Positions 1 through 12,173 of a stretch of 64,000 nucleotides of DNA are shown in pieces. Source of the stretch: Coriolopsis trogii (taxonomy: Eukaryota > Basidiomycota > Agaricomycetes > Polyporales > Polyporaceae). Where the stretch lies: contig JAHYIO010000039.1 of assembly GCA_020543525.1 (NCBI GenBank), positions 620,001-684,000 on the forward strand. The letters run 5' to 3'. A program made the translations under genes and the position numbers. Positions within the stretch are counted from its first letter, which is position 1. Each line of letters begins with the position of its first letter. The notes beneath the pieces are model-generated. The model saw only the letters and a list, made by a program, of their open reading frames with translations. It ran no database searches and was not told the origin of the DNA.

Positions 1-1175
1 CTTCATACATCGACATCGTCCTCTTCGTTCTCTCCGTCCATCTTCATATGCTTCTGCTCAGACTTACATCCTGAAGGTTTCTCGCTACGAGAAAACATCA
101 CGTTTTGGTCAATACTGTCTACTCTGGATCACCAAGTGCTAATCCAACGCCCTTCCGCTTCGCCAGCTTTTTTGCTTCCGCTGCTTAGGGTTTGCGGGTA
201 TTCCAGCGTTCCCAGACCCACGTCACGGAGCCCTCGAATTATCTGGACAGGTTCCTCCGCCCTCATACACTTCAGAGCCCAATTCCGCCCGTCAGGAAGG
301 TTGCTTATGGAAACACGTAGACCGATCCCTTTTCGCCAATTGATCGCTACGCCACCTGGGTAAGAGGCACATAGTCCGCTCGGGTGCCTCGTATTCCTCC
401 ACTCTGCATGATGTCTATGACGCACTACGAAACGCCACCCTCGCTGAACTATGTCACGGTACTTCAATGCAACAAGAGGCAGCTTCGATGCATGAGTTTA
501 CTTAGTCGTGACGCACAAATGCGATAGGCGAGTAATAGGATCTCTTTCACGGGCTTCAGGCTTGCCATAGGAGCGTCAATGCATCCTCTCCCACTCCCCG
601 AACTGTCGATCGATCGACATCTCGGTACCGCCCACTTCCTACGGGACGGCAGTCAGCCTGGGCTCTTGATCATTCTGGATGCTGTTTTCTCTTCAATCAA
701 TTGTGGGGCCTTGTTTGCATCCGGTGACTTTGGTGCGTATCTTCCTATCCCACCGTGTTCAGCTGTTACTACGATCTGTCGTTGGACTCAATGAAATGAC
801 AAGGACACTATATCTTTGCGTCCCATTCAGACTACAATACGTTACGACTGGTCAGTTCGCAGCTCGAGAAACTGTTCGCCCAGCGTGCTTTGGCAGCCAC
901 TTGCCGTATCGTTTCCACTCTTTGACATGGACAAGGTACTCCCGCGCGGATGCAGTCACTCAAGTTGTGCGTGCAGAAATCGACAAGGTCTATGCTGACA
1001 TCATTCCGCACCCGCAACTGGAAATCTAGCTCGACCCAATCTCCACGCGTATGATCGCACACTGAGCCCTTGGTTTCTTCAGGTAGAATCTGCGCCCTGA
1101 AGCGGAGTCTTGCACCCATGCCCTCGTCTGTGATTCCAAAGACACTGCGTTCCTGAGCTCCTGACCGCCTTCAGT
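1..1175. other. Left-edge intergenic region, no gene seen
   Basis: Short open frames occur on both strands, but none shows a recognisable motif, a signal peptide or a consistent splice structure. The 3' part must hold the promoter of the CPL1-like gene that starts at 1269. Confidence 0.5.
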
Positions 1176-1181
1176 TATATA
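1176..1181 (+). promoter_or_regulatory. TATA box of the CPL1-like gene
   Basis: The sequence TATATA lies 88 bases upstream of the ATG at 1269, a usual distance for a fungal core promoter. The following stretch is C/T-rich. The call rests on sequence and position alone. Confidence 0.45.
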
Positions 1182-1268
1182 CTCGCGCAACTTAGTACTA
1201 TGGACCTCAGCAAATAACTTCTCCACCTCCCCGCTCACACAGCTCAGTCGCTTCAACACTCGGCCAAG

Positions 1269-2370
1269 ATGCTTGCGCAAACTCCTCTCACCGCTGTCGT
1301 TGTCATCGCACTGGGCCTCACGCCCGTCTCTGCCCGCTCTTACGCGACGCGTACGACCAACGTTGGGCTCGGCTTGGCATCTCGTCAGCTCACGACCGAC
1401 GTTTGCGCCAACGTCAACGGAGATCTGGTGACTGGCGGAATCGACTTTGGCAACATCCGTACGTACACGTGCTATTCGCCATCCAGTCTTCATTGAATGC
1501 GCAAACTGACAACTGTTGCCAATGGCTTAACAGAGACGTGTTTGTGTGCCTCCGCTATTCCTGAATTCATCTCTGCGAACGCTGTTGCTCAGGCAGTACG
1601 TCTCTCAGTATTCTCATTGTAGGCTTTCGTTGATCGCTTCGCCTCACACAGTCCGTGCAAGTGGCGGGCGTCCAGGCTACCGTGGACGCGCTCAACGCTC
1701 TTGTACGTGAACCTTTATTCTGATATTCTTTCTCGACTGATTCCATTCCCTTGACATGCCCGCAGATCAACGCGTCTCCCGACAGCGAGACGTGCAACTA
1801 CCCCGCGAACAGCGTGCCGCAGTGCACGGCTGACGACCCCTGCGCGTTCACGTGCACGAACGGCTTCACCGCCTCGCCCGCCAACAACCCGGACTCATGC
1901 GTGTGCGCGTCCCCGAATGTCATTTGCGACGGGGTGTGCCAGGCCAACGCCTGCCCATCGGGCGTGTCACCCAATGGCCGCCGTGCGTACGGCGCGTCGC
2001 TGAGGAAGCGCGCGATGTGCCCTGGCCACCTGACTGCCTGCGGCGCATACGAGCGGCGCGGAGCGAAGAGTGACCCATGGGAATGCGTCGACACCTTGAA
2101 CGACCTGGAGAGCTGTGAGTCCTTCTCGTGACCGAAGTCGAATCAATTTCTGAGAGCGAATCCGATCTAGGTGGTGGGTGTGTAACCCCGCTTGACAGGT
2201 TCTCGCCCCGAGGCACGGACTGCAGCGCCATCCCGGGCGTCGTCGACGTTGCTTGCAACGCTGGCTCATGCATCGTTCGCCGGTGCATGGAGGGTTATGT
2301 CGTCGCTGACGACATGGCATCCTGCGTCCGCGCAGGCAGCAAAGTTTTCCAACAAATTCAGCAGATTTGA
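1269..2370 (+). CDS. Secreted cysteine-rich protein with CPL1-like domain
   Basis: Five exons: 1269-1458, 1534-1595, 1652-1702, 1766-2114 and 2171-2370. The phases agree at every junction. The first about 22 residues form a signal peptide (hydrophobic run TAVVVIALGL, then small residues). A short conserved block (TCLCASAIPEF) follows, then a Cys-rich stretch (CNYP, CTADDPCAFTC, CVCASPNVICDGVCQANACPSG). The C-terminal part (ECVDTLNDLESCGGC, DCSAIPGVVDVAC, CIVRRCMEGY) matches my memory of the basidiomycete CPL1-like domain, named after a secreted Cryptococcus protein. Many Agaricomycetes carry several such proteins of unknown role. The regular Cys spacing suggests a disulphide-rich extracellular fold. 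A secreted location is well supported; no enzymatic motif is seen. Stop TGA at 2368-2370. Confidence 0.85.
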
Positions 2371-3309
2371 GCGTGCGCGTATCACGTTCACAGCTCTTGC
2401 GATCGTGACCATGAACATTCGAGCAATGAAGTATGAATCTGGACTTTATAACATCGAACAATTTCCCTGTATACATTTGTACCCTATACTTGTTGTACTA
2501 TAGATCATGGAAAGTGTAGTTAACACTTGTTGTGATACTCCACGATGTTTCACAAATTAGATCATTGTTTCTTCTTCTGTCTATCCTTTTGTCGAGTTAT
2601 CCCCGCCGCGCATTCCCCTACATGGCAGAAGTTCCTTCGACATGCGTCGAGACCTGTCCAGGGCCTCGAGGCTTGAGGCACGCAGTCGTAAGGTAGCGAG
2701 CGCCCATGTCACTGTGCACGGATCTCCGGCGCTAAACGCGCGATGGCAGCTGGATACTGAGTTTCGGAGGTGTACGAGTCATTCTCAGTTCTGATCACTC
2801 TACACGTTTCAATCCTGCTGCTCCGCTGAACCTATTCCAGACTACACAGGTATGGGTGGATTATTGTCACTGCAGAAGGAAAGCTATTCGTGCATTGGGC
2901 CTCTAAAGTATGATGAATAATACCAAGTAGGAATTGTCGAGTCCAGCTAAGGTCTAAGATCTCTGAGACTCGCAGATGCGTCCATGATGCGGTCCACGAT
3001 AAGTAGAGGTCCAAGGCTTCTACTGAAGCAGCTGCCAGTGGGGTGACGTTACCCCGGCGAGGTTCTAGCTTGAAGGCGGTGAGAAGCCTGATGCATACGA
3101 ACACCATTCGCAGCATCGGCAGGCAAGGCCGCGCGTACATTCTGACACTGGAGATCCGGCCTGTATGGGTGAGCTGCTATATCTACACACTCACTTCTCA
3201 AGACTCGTTACTCACCTCCCAGAATCTCGCTAAAACCCACTTGTAGCTGTCGCTCGATTGCCTCCGCCGCCATTCACAACCCCCGCCATTGCCAATCCCA
3301 TACAGCCGG
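2371..3309. other. Intergenic region between CPL1-like gene and P450 A1
   Basis: No gene is seen. A near-palindrome at 3040-3055 has GGGGT and ACCCC arms around a TGACGT core, about 255 bases upstream of the P450 start. A TATA-like CTATATC lies near 3178. These may belong to the P450 promoter. Confidence 0.45.
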
Positions 3310-5803
3310 ATGGTCACCCTCTGGAACATGCTAGCCTTCGCTGTGTTAGCCATATCTAGCGTCGCAATATGGACGCTCTACCCCTACCTTAGCCGTTTCA
3401 TCAACAGCCCGTTGAACAACCTTCCCGGTCCGCCAAACCCCAGCTGGATCTACGGCAATCTGAAAGTCATTGAAGAAGAGGACAACTCAGTGCCTCAGGA
3501 GCGCTGGATGAAGGAGCACAAGTCGCACACGATCATGTACAGGGGCTTATTCAGTGTTCGTTTGCTTCCTTCTTACTGCCTCATCTGCGCGCGCGCGCGT
3601 TACTGACCGCGCGTGGCATACGGTTCGTACAGATGGATCGTCTCTGGACTCTGGACACGCGCGCGTTGAATCACATATTGACGCACTCGGTCGACTATCC
3701 GAAGCCGACGGCCGTGCGCAGGAGCTTCGCGAAGCTTTTTGGGGGAGGTATGAGGTTATACCCTGAACTCGGTCTGAAAGGAAGAAGCGTGCTGAGCTCA
3801 AACTATCCGTCGCGCAGGTCTCTTCTTCACCGAAGGTACGTGTTACACGAGACGACTGTGACGTCCCAAGAAACTCATTGGCGATACGATCGGGTGCTCT
3901 CTTATATTGTAGGCGAAGAGCACAGAGCCCAGGTCCGTGCTCGGTTTGACCTCGCGCTTCTTGTCTGACAGCATTCTGCGCCCCGTAGAGGAGAGTCATG
4001 GTATGTTCTACCTCTCTATATTAGTCAACGTGAAGACGCGACATGAGTGACGAGCCATTCCATTCCCAGAATCCCGCCTTCGGGCCTTCCCAAATCCGGG
4101 ACCTCACCGAGATCTTTGTGGACAAGGCCACCGAGGTGAGCGTGTTCATTTTTGCTCTGACTTCAGGCTAAGCGGGCTGAATGTCCCACAGTTGCGAGAC
4201 CTTTGGGACTCGGAGATCGGAAACAGCGATGGGCTAGCTCGCATTGATGCGCTCAAGGGACTCAGCAAGACAACGTTGGACATCATGGGCCTCGCAGGTA
4301 AGGCTTGTCCATTCTGAAACTATTCATCGTGTTTGACGTTTCGCAGGATTCAACTACCGGTTCAATGCGTTCAAGGCGGATGCCGAGCAAGACGAGCTCA
4401 TCGGCGCCTTCAACGAAATTCTCAACCCCACCCGGCAGGTCACATTCATTGCCATCCTGAGGAACCTCTTCCCTATCCTACAATACATCGCCAGTGTTCT
4501 TCTCTACCTCTGCAGCGCCGTGTGACTGACTGCTATTGAACTCACTACAGCCGGACAGGGAGGCGCGCCGCATTGACCACGCACGAAGCGTCATGAGCCG
4601 CATTGGCCTGAAACTGATCGCGGACAAGAAGGCTGCCATCATGCGCGAGCGTGCGGAGAGCAAGGAGAAGGACGGCGGAAGCGACCTTGGTCGGAGCGAC
4701 ATGCGCGCGCGCGACTTGCTCACGCTCCTCCTGAAGGCGAACATGGCTACTGACATCCCGGATAGCCAGCGTCTGTCGGATGCCGACGTGCTTGCCCGTG
4801 TGTTCCTTTCATTTCGTTCACGCCATTGGTCTCCGCTGACATAGAGGGTGTCGCAGAGGTTCCTACGTGCGTGATTCCAGTTTCTTTCTGGATGGACATC
4901 CCCCTGACATGACCCAACACGCGAACGCTCACTCACCCGGCATTCTGCAGCTTCCTCCTCGCCGGGCACGAGACGACGGCAACGGCGACGACGTGGTGTC
5001 TGTATGCCCTCACTCAGGCGCCAGCCGTGCAGGAGAAGCTGCGCGCGGAGCTCTGCACTCTCGATACGGATACGCCGACGATGGAGGAGCTCTCGAGCTT
5101 GCCGTACCTCGACATGGTCGTGCGCGAGACGTTGAGACTGCACACGCCCGTCGCCGCGACTATTCGGACGGCGATGAGAGACGACGTAATCCCCGTGGCG
5201 GAGCCGTTTGTGGACCGCAACGGGGAGGTTCAAGACTCGATCAAGTACGTTTCCGTTGTCTATGTACAGTATAGAGGCTGAGGACGTATGGAAACCTGGT
5301 ACTGTAGGATCTCGAAGGACACGCCGATCACCATCCCTATCCTCGCATTGAACCGATCAAGGAAGCTTTGGGGTGATAACGCGTTGGAATTCAAGTACGT
5401 CCCTCGCATCGCCCGGTATCTCAGCACACTGACCCGCGGTGACAGGCCCGAACGCTGGGAGAGCCTCCCCGAGGCCGTGTCCAGCATTCCTGACGTATGG
5501 GGACACATGCTCACCTTCCTCGGTGGGCCGCGCGCATGTATCGGGTACCGGTTTGCGCTTGTCGAGTGCGTATCGTCGTTGCTTTTCTATTCATCTGCCT
5601 CGTGCTCATAACGGAGGACTCCGGCGGGATGTAGGATGAAGGCCCTCGTCTTCACGCTTGTGCGCGCGTTCGCGTTTGAGCTCGCGGTCCCAAACGAGGA
5701 CGTGCAGAAGAAGTCTCAGGCCGTGCTGCGGCCCATTCTACGGAGCGCGCCCGAGGCGGGGAGTCAGATGCCGTTGTTGGTGAAGAGGGCTCGACGGGAG
5801 TAG
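3310..5803 (+). CDS. Cytochrome P450, subfamily A copy 1
   Basis: Haem-thiolate monooxygenase, 550 residues from 14 exons: 3310-3555, 3633-3747, 3818-3835, 3913-3932, 3989-4000, 4070-4135, 4192-4297, 4347-4489, 4551-4797, 4857-4866, 4951-5244, 5308-5394, 5446-5565, 5635-5803. An N-terminal membrane helix ([15 protein letters not shown]) precedes the proline hinge LPGPPNPSW. The I-helix is [12 protein letters not shown], the K-helix ExxR is ETLR, and the haem loop is [10 protein letters not shown] with the Cys ligand. ATG 3310 is preferred because the frame upstream lacks another ATG. Exons of 10, 12, 18 and 20 bases are confirmed by two paralogues on the other strand at 31.5-38.2 kb. The intron after 4489 needs a GC donor to keep frame. 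I did not assign a CYP family number; the substrate is unknown. It is probably anchored in the endoplasmic reticulum. Confidence 0.93.
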
Positions 5804-7088
5804 GACGCGAGTTGTGGCATTGTAAGACTAGTCGGTTCGAGCATGAATTTGTGTATGACACATTGCTACGAGTTTGAGTTGCCTGTGAGATTCCTTTCTA
5901 CTGATTACCCGGATATTATCTTGTGGCAGCCTGTACGCGGTGACTTCCGAAGCTCGGACCAATGTGCCAACCGGTGGACGGGCACTACCCGGGGGCTTGC
6001 GCTCGACTACGAGGTCGGGTAGTTAAAAAGGGAGTTAGGCTACACAGCGCCCAACATCCCTTGACGTGAATGCAGCTTTGTGTTGCATTATGAGATCGTG
6101 CAGTTGTAACTTTGGGTGCGTCGTCTGTCTTCCGATCGCAGGCCCGCGGCGTGCACTCCGAAGTGGCACTGTGGCAGGCTGATTTCGAGCGAGGATACCG
6201 AGGACCGAGGTGGCAGGCAGATGTCATAGTATCTGTGCACTCATCAAGCTCCAAAAACGCTGTGCAGTGTTTCTACGAGCTGCCCAAGCTGTCTACAGCA
6301 GTGATCACTATGTTCAATAAGGTGTCATCGGAGACTCGGAGTGCTGAACGGTCGCCGACTCTCATTTCGGGAGTTTCGAGTTACTGTATTTGGCTGTTGT
6401 ATTACATAATGTGTACGATAGCCTGAGCCAGGCTTTGCCTCGCACTGCCACTGTCTTGTTTGCAACACGAGTTCATATGATGTGATTGCACATGATAGCA
6501 AGACATAGACCGCAAGAAATCACAGCTTGGCTCGCACAACTACACGATCGCCACGACCGCCATCGCCGCGGTAGTGCCACGCCTCGGAGACCAGTCGAAA
6601 CCAGGACTCGGACCGGAGAATGGTGAGTACTCTGATCTGCCACTCTTCTGTGGAGCGACCGTGAGTGTCTCTATGCTTCTCATACACATGTTCCAGACGA
6701 GCACTGACAGATGTCATGGCTGCAGCCACCGTACATCCGCTTCTTCTTCAGGTAGCTAAGCTACATGACTTCCGGCGAGGCAGGCTTGCACACCGCAGAA
6801 CAATAGGAATGCAACGCTACATTGACCAGGGATGATTTCGCACATAGCCTCTCATACGCTCCCTGTTGCCTCAGCCGTTGCCAGGCGAACTACGGCCCAC
6901 TGGCGGCTGTGCAAAGTAACGTTCTGCCATTCTTGCTCGGGTATAGTCTCGATGTGCACCCCACAGCGCCGGTGTGTATCGGCTCAAACCCACTTCGACA
7001 TCGTTCTCTGTCGCTCAGGTAACGTTCTGTCCATCAAACCATTCTTTCGGCTTCTCAGATGCACTCCGGGCCAGGAATACCCAGAGCT
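5804..7088. other. Intergenic region, no gene seen
   Basis: About 1.3 kb separates the two P450 subfamilies. Several short frames exist on both strands, without motifs or splice support. No tRNA or clear repeat was found by eye. Confidence 0.45.
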
Positions 7089-7094
7089 ATATAT
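7089..7094 (+). promoter_or_regulatory. TATA box of P450 B1
   Basis: TATATA stands 78 bases upstream of the ATG at 7172, similar to the spacing at other genes in the window. Confidence 0.4.
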
Positions 7095-7171
7095 TCGCTA
7101 TGCTCATGTTCGAGTTCGAGCGCTCCCTGACCATCTCTCACCTTCTCGACCACAGCAAGAGTGACGGCAAG

Positions 7172-9316
7172 ATGGGTCAACTCTTGGCGACCTCCAGCCA
7201 TTCGACCCTGGAATTGTCCTGGACGATACTCATGGTCACCGGAGCTGTCTTCCTCGTTGGAACATCCGTGTTCATCCGTCGACGTCGTCGGGTCCTCTTG
7301 CCTCCTGGCCCCGCTCCCCTCCCTCTGATAGGGAATCTGTTCGACATCCCAACATCGCCGTCCCCCGCCGCGTACCGTCGACTTTCTGAGAAATATGGTA
7401 CATGCATTCTACTTCATAGGTAAATCCGTCGAAGGTGAACTCACGTGCAGCCTGCCAGGCGATGTTGTGTACATGAGCGCCCTTGGGAAGTCTATTGTTA
7501 TCCTCGGGTCACACTCGGTAGCAGCAGAGCTGTTTGACAAACGCTCGTCTATCTATTCTGGCAGACCCCGGTCGGTCATGCTGAACTGGTAAGTAATGAG
7601 GGCTCCCTGTACTGAATCTCGTTGACTTGGGCGTACACTCAACACGTTTAGTCTAGGCTTGGAGGCGATGAGCTATTCCCTCTATCCCCCTACGGTTCCA
7701 CATGGAGGACGCACCGGAAGGTGTTCCAACGTTACTTCCATCCCAGCATTATCACACGGTATCAGCCCATACAACAGGAGGTCGCCGAACGCCTAGTCGC
7801 TGATCTGTTAGATGATCCAGATGCCTTTGAATCGCATGTGCGTTTGTGAGTAGTCCTTATCTCCATATGCCACGTAAATACTGACGCGTTCTGTCTCCCT
7901 GGATACAGCGCAATTGGGTCAACCAGTCTGCGGGTCACGTATGGGTTCAATCCGCAGTCTCCTAGTGACGAGTATTACGTCTTAGAGGAAGAAGCCTTAG
8001 CCATCCTCGATCGTGCGAGTGTGCCAGGGAAATACGTGGTGGAGATACTCCCTATCCTCAAACATCTTCCTGCTTGGTTCCCTGGTGCCCGCTTCAAAGG
8101 CGACATTGCCGAGTGGAGACCCATCATCCAGGCAGTTTTCGATAAGCCCTTCGAAGCGACACTGGCACATTTAGTGAGTTTCATATCGCTCCTGTTATGC
8201 TTCTTTATGGCTTAGCTCGCAACAACAGACCCATACAGATGCGAGCTCGTCAATCGTCGCGCAGATGCTTGACGACGCACGACTGCAGGGCTCAAGGCGA
8301 TCGCCCGAGACGTCACCTGAAAAGAGTCAAGTTATGAAAAGTGTTGCAGCTACAGCGTATCTTGGTTCGTTCACCTCATATTCTATCCACTCGCGCTGTA
8401 TCTCGGGTTTTCTCTTATATAATTCTGACCTTGCAGGGTCTGTCCATACGGTTTGAAACACCCAATCACGATAGCGCCCACGTTCTAACACCGCATGTTA
8501 TAGTCGATGTCGACTATCTTGTCGTTTTTCCTGGCCATGGCCATGCATCCAGAAGCACAGAGAAAAGCCCAAGCAGAAGTAGATGCAGTTGTCGGCTACG
8601 ACCGCTCTCCTTCATTCAACGATCGTGCCGCCTTACCATACGTCAACGCACTCATCACCGAATGTCTACGCTGGCGCCCGCCGGCACACCTCGGACTGCC
8701 ACATGCGTCTGTTGCGTACGACGAGTATAGAGGGTATACAATCCCAAAAGGATCGGTCTTGATTGCAAATATCTGGTGAGTTGTGCTTTGATTGGCTGGC
8801 CCAGCACGATAACACGTTTGTTGACGAGCTGCAGGAGCTTCGCCCGAGATGCGGAGCAGTATCCCGATCCCGAACGTTTCTTGCCTGAACGCTTCTTGAA
8901 GGACGGGCGTCCCAATCCGGATATCACCGACCCCCGCGAATTTGTCTTCGGATTCGGACGCAGGTGGGAGTCGTCAGCGACCTCGTATACCGACGCCCGG
9001 GCTAACAAGATGCCTGCCCGCTTTTGCAGACGCTGTCCAGGCCAGCAGTACGGGGAGGCGTCGCTCTTCATTACAATCGCAACCCTCCTCCACTCGCTCA
9101 CAATCGAACCTGCGCTTGACGAGAACGGGCGCTCGGGTGTACCTGCCAGGAGCGAAGATGTGAAGATGAAACCGGCCCTCTTGACGTGAGTGCATTCTTA
9201 TCCGCCGCTACCGGCCCAAGTGGAAGACGTTTCGCTGAAACTGACTTCGGGTGCGGTGTGGCAGCCATCCGATCGGCGTGGCGTACAAGTTCAGTCCGAG
9301 AACATCGCGGGTATAG
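7172..9316 (+). CDS. Cytochrome P450, subfamily B copy 1
   Basis: Ten exons: 7172-7397, 7459-7588, 7657-7845, 7909-8173, 8229-8364, 8437-8450, 8504-8775, 8835-8963, 9030-9185 and 9265-9316; they sum to 522 residues. Seen in order: an N-terminal membrane helix (residues about 14-30), a basic patch RRRRR, hinge LPPGPAPLPLIGN, C-helix WRTHR, K-helix ECLR, PERF, and haem loop FGFGRRRCPG. The exon structure and phases match the next gene, P450 B2. The I-helix reads YLGSVHTS, so the usual acidic residue before the conserved Thr is His. That may alter proton delivery, or the choice of splice site may be wrong, although the 14-base exon fits the paralogues. The type resembles fungal P450s annotated as O-methylsterigmatocystin oxidoreductase-like; the substrate is unknown. 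Confidence 0.92.
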
Positions 9317-9798
9317 GCCGGTCTGTCTGTGCTCTCGTGGATCTCTGTGAAGTCTCGTACAGTCCGCGCACTGTTGTATGATGGCTCAGCGACCACTGTC
9401 GGCAACAGGTAGCCGAATCTCGGATTACAATTTTTATTCGACGTTCCGCTAAAGCTAATCGGAAGCATCATTCATATGTCACCGCCCACCCGCGGGCGCG
9501 GTGCCGCAATTGACGCCACTAAGGTTGCGCAACTTGCAATGGCGGACCGGAGCCCACTGCTCTGAACGGTAAATCATCCACCTCAAACGGACAATATGAA
9601 GGACTGGGATCGCGCTGAACGATACCTGCCTGTGTTTGAGACCTTGAGCTGTGGACATGCTCTCCGTGAACTCAGGGTTTTTTGGGACATAACGATAACG
9701 CCCCGCTCTTGGCCCTACATGACGGTGCGCAGGGACGGTTCTGTAACCGAGCGCACACGGTTAGTTTTTGCTATAAGAACAGCTGACTGGGACCTTGC
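9317..9798. other. Intergenic region between P450 B1 and B2
   Basis: This 482-base stretch shows no gene. TATAAG at 9772-9777 is only 22 bases before ATG 9799. If it is a working TATA box, translation may start at the in-frame ATG 9829 instead. Confidence 0.4.
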
Positions 9799-12012
9799 AT
9801 GAAGTCCTCCATCCGCTCCCTCATCTCGATGCTTGCAGATCCTACAAACCCTTGGCTTTTGTTCGCCGTTTCCGGCCTAACGTTTATCATCGCAGCATGG
9901 ACTTGGTATCGTCCTAGACGGCACTTGCCCCCTGGTCCCCGGCCCCTACCTCTGATAGGTAATGTCCTGGACTTGCCACGTCGCATGTCTGCTCGTGAGT
10001 ACTACAAGATCTCCGAGAAGTACGGTGAGTCGTATCTCCTCGGCCATATGCGCTACCCCCCTGGCCTCTGACTTTGGGACGGAATGCTGTCTCTGTAACA
10101 GGCGATATCGTACACCTCAACGTCCTCACGCAGTCTATCATCCTCCTGGGGTCCTACCGAGCGGTCTCGGACCTGTTCGACAAACGCTCTGCAAACTATT
10201 CAGACCGGCCGCACTTTATGATGCCGAAACTGTGAGCGCCCCGTTCGTTATGCAGTTTGCGCGGAGTAGGACACCCTTCCCTGTTCCATGTGGACTGACG
10301 GATCCCGACAGGGTCGGAGCTGATTGCCTCGCTGCGACCGCGGATTACGGCGAGCCGTGGCGTCGGCGGAGGAAGGAGTTCCAACGTTTCCTTGGACCCA
10401 GCGTGATCTCCAAGTACGCGCACCTCCAGGCATACGAAGGGAATCGCCTGGCTGAGCTGCTGCTCCGAGACCCAGATGGGTATGCTGGACATGTGCGCTT
10501 GTGAGTACCAGTCCCCAGTCTTCGCGTGAGGTTCTCGTCTCGTGTTCCTGTGACTGATATGTTGTTCGTGGGGTGTTAAGCTGCTTTGGGTCCACTATAC
10601 TGCGAGTCGTATACGGCATCGATATCTCTTCGCCGGACGATGAGTACCTCAAGCTCGAAGATGAGGCCATGGCGATTGTTTGTGATGTCTCGGCCCCGGG
10701 GAAGTATCTCGTGGAGATCTTTCCTTTTCTGCAGTATCTACCTTCCTGGTTCCCCGGTGCCGGCCACAAAACCGTGGTGGACGAGTACAGGGCGAAAATA
10801 CAGGAGGCAAAGAACAAGCCCTTCGATGCGGCTCTTCAGATGATGGTAACGCTATGAATGCAGCTTGCACAACCTCTCATAACGTGCTCATCTTTTGCTC
10901 GCCAGCATGATGGAAACATGGAGACAACGGTCATCAGGGCAATGGTAGATAAAGAGGACGGCATCGACGATGAAGGGATCGCTCGGGACGTCTGTGGCGA
11001 AGTCTACTTAGGTGTGTGACGCACGTTGCTTGATCTTCAGCTCGTCGCGTACTTCTACATTCAAACCTTGTCTCATACTCACCTTGTTGTATTCTGAATA
11101 CTACAGCCGCAGCGGATACGGTCAGTTTTCTCTCCGTACCCCAAAGCACCCAATCTCACATGTGGAGACGTAGCTAGTCTCCTCCTTCTATTCCTTCATA
11201 TACGCCATAGCAGCGAATCCAGAGGCCCAGAAACGCGCACAGGCTGAACTCGACGCGGTGGTGGGCCCGGATCGCCCGCCTCTCCTGAGCGACCGCACGT
11301 CGCTGCCGTACGTTCAAGCGCTGGCCTGGGAGGTATATCGCATGTACCCTGCGGTGCACCTGGGAGTACCCCACTCCGCTACTGCCGACGACGAGTACGA
11401 AGGGTACCACATACCCAAAGGATCGATCCTCATTGCCAACCCATGGTGCGTACATACGAAGCTTATTGCACACAGCACAGGCCCCTGACATCCACCACCG
11501 TGACACTGTAGGGCGATCGGTCGGGATCCCGAGGCATACACCGAGCCAGACCGCTTCATGCCGGAGCGCTTCCTGAAGGAGGACGGGCAGCTCAACCCGG
11601 ACGTCCGCAGTCCGCGCTCCTACGTCTTCGGATTCGGGCGTAGGTGAGCTCGGCGTCGTCAAGATGCCGTTGTGGCCGAGACTGACAAGCGGGTGGACAG
11701 GATATGCCCAGGGCTGCACTTTGGGGACGCGGCGTTCTTCATTACCGTGGCCTGCGTACTGCACGCACTCACGATCGAGCCGCCGTGCGACGCGGAGGGA
11801 AGACCGGTGGTTCTGTCTGAGAATAACGTGAAGATGAAGGACGGGTTCTTAACGTGAGTCCCCTTGATCCGCTCTCGCCTTCGACTAGGAACACATGCTG
11901 ATCAACGTGCGTACGCACACCTCATGCTTTCAGATATCCGGAGCTTCTCGCCTATCGCTTCACACCGAGGTCGTCGTCGAAGCGGAAGCGGACGCCAGAG
12001 GATATAAGTTAG
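9799..12012 (+). CDS. Cytochrome P450, subfamily B copy 2
   Basis: Ten exons: 9799-10024, 10102-10231, 10312-10500, 10581-10845, 10906-11011, 11107-11120, 11174-11445, 11512-11643, 11701-11853 and 11934-12012; they sum to 521 residues. Motifs: membrane helix WLLFAVSGLTFIIAAW, hinge LPPGPRPLPLIGN, C-helix WRRRR, I-helix AAADT (acid-alcohol pair present), K-helix EVYR, PERF and haem loop FGFGRRICPG. The C-terminus is Lys/Arg-rich (SSSKRKR). It follows P450 B1 head to tail, 482 bases on, and is clearly a tandem duplicate of it with identical intron phases. It converges on P450 B3, with stops 161 bases apart. ATG 9829 is a possible alternative start. Function is inferred only at family level. Confidence 0.92.
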
Positions 12013-12173
12013 CACGTCAGGTGTCCATGTTGACGAGCCCGACCATTCATTCCTTTTCAATCACGTAATGGGAAGCTGTACACACGGCTGTCTCTGAACT
12101 ACGGCTCTACGAGCTGAAAGCTAATGATATGCACTCCAATGTCCTGAGCGATTTAGGACGGCAGGTGGAGTGT

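Noticed and set aside
129..467. Open frames of 112 and 75 codons at the left edge
   Set aside because: No motif, signal peptide or splice structure; they lie on opposite strands over the same bases.
4490..4550. Canonical GT donor at 4494 for the P450 A1 intron
   Set aside because: Using it adds four bases and shifts the frame, whereas the GC donor at 4490 matches the exact position in both paralogues.
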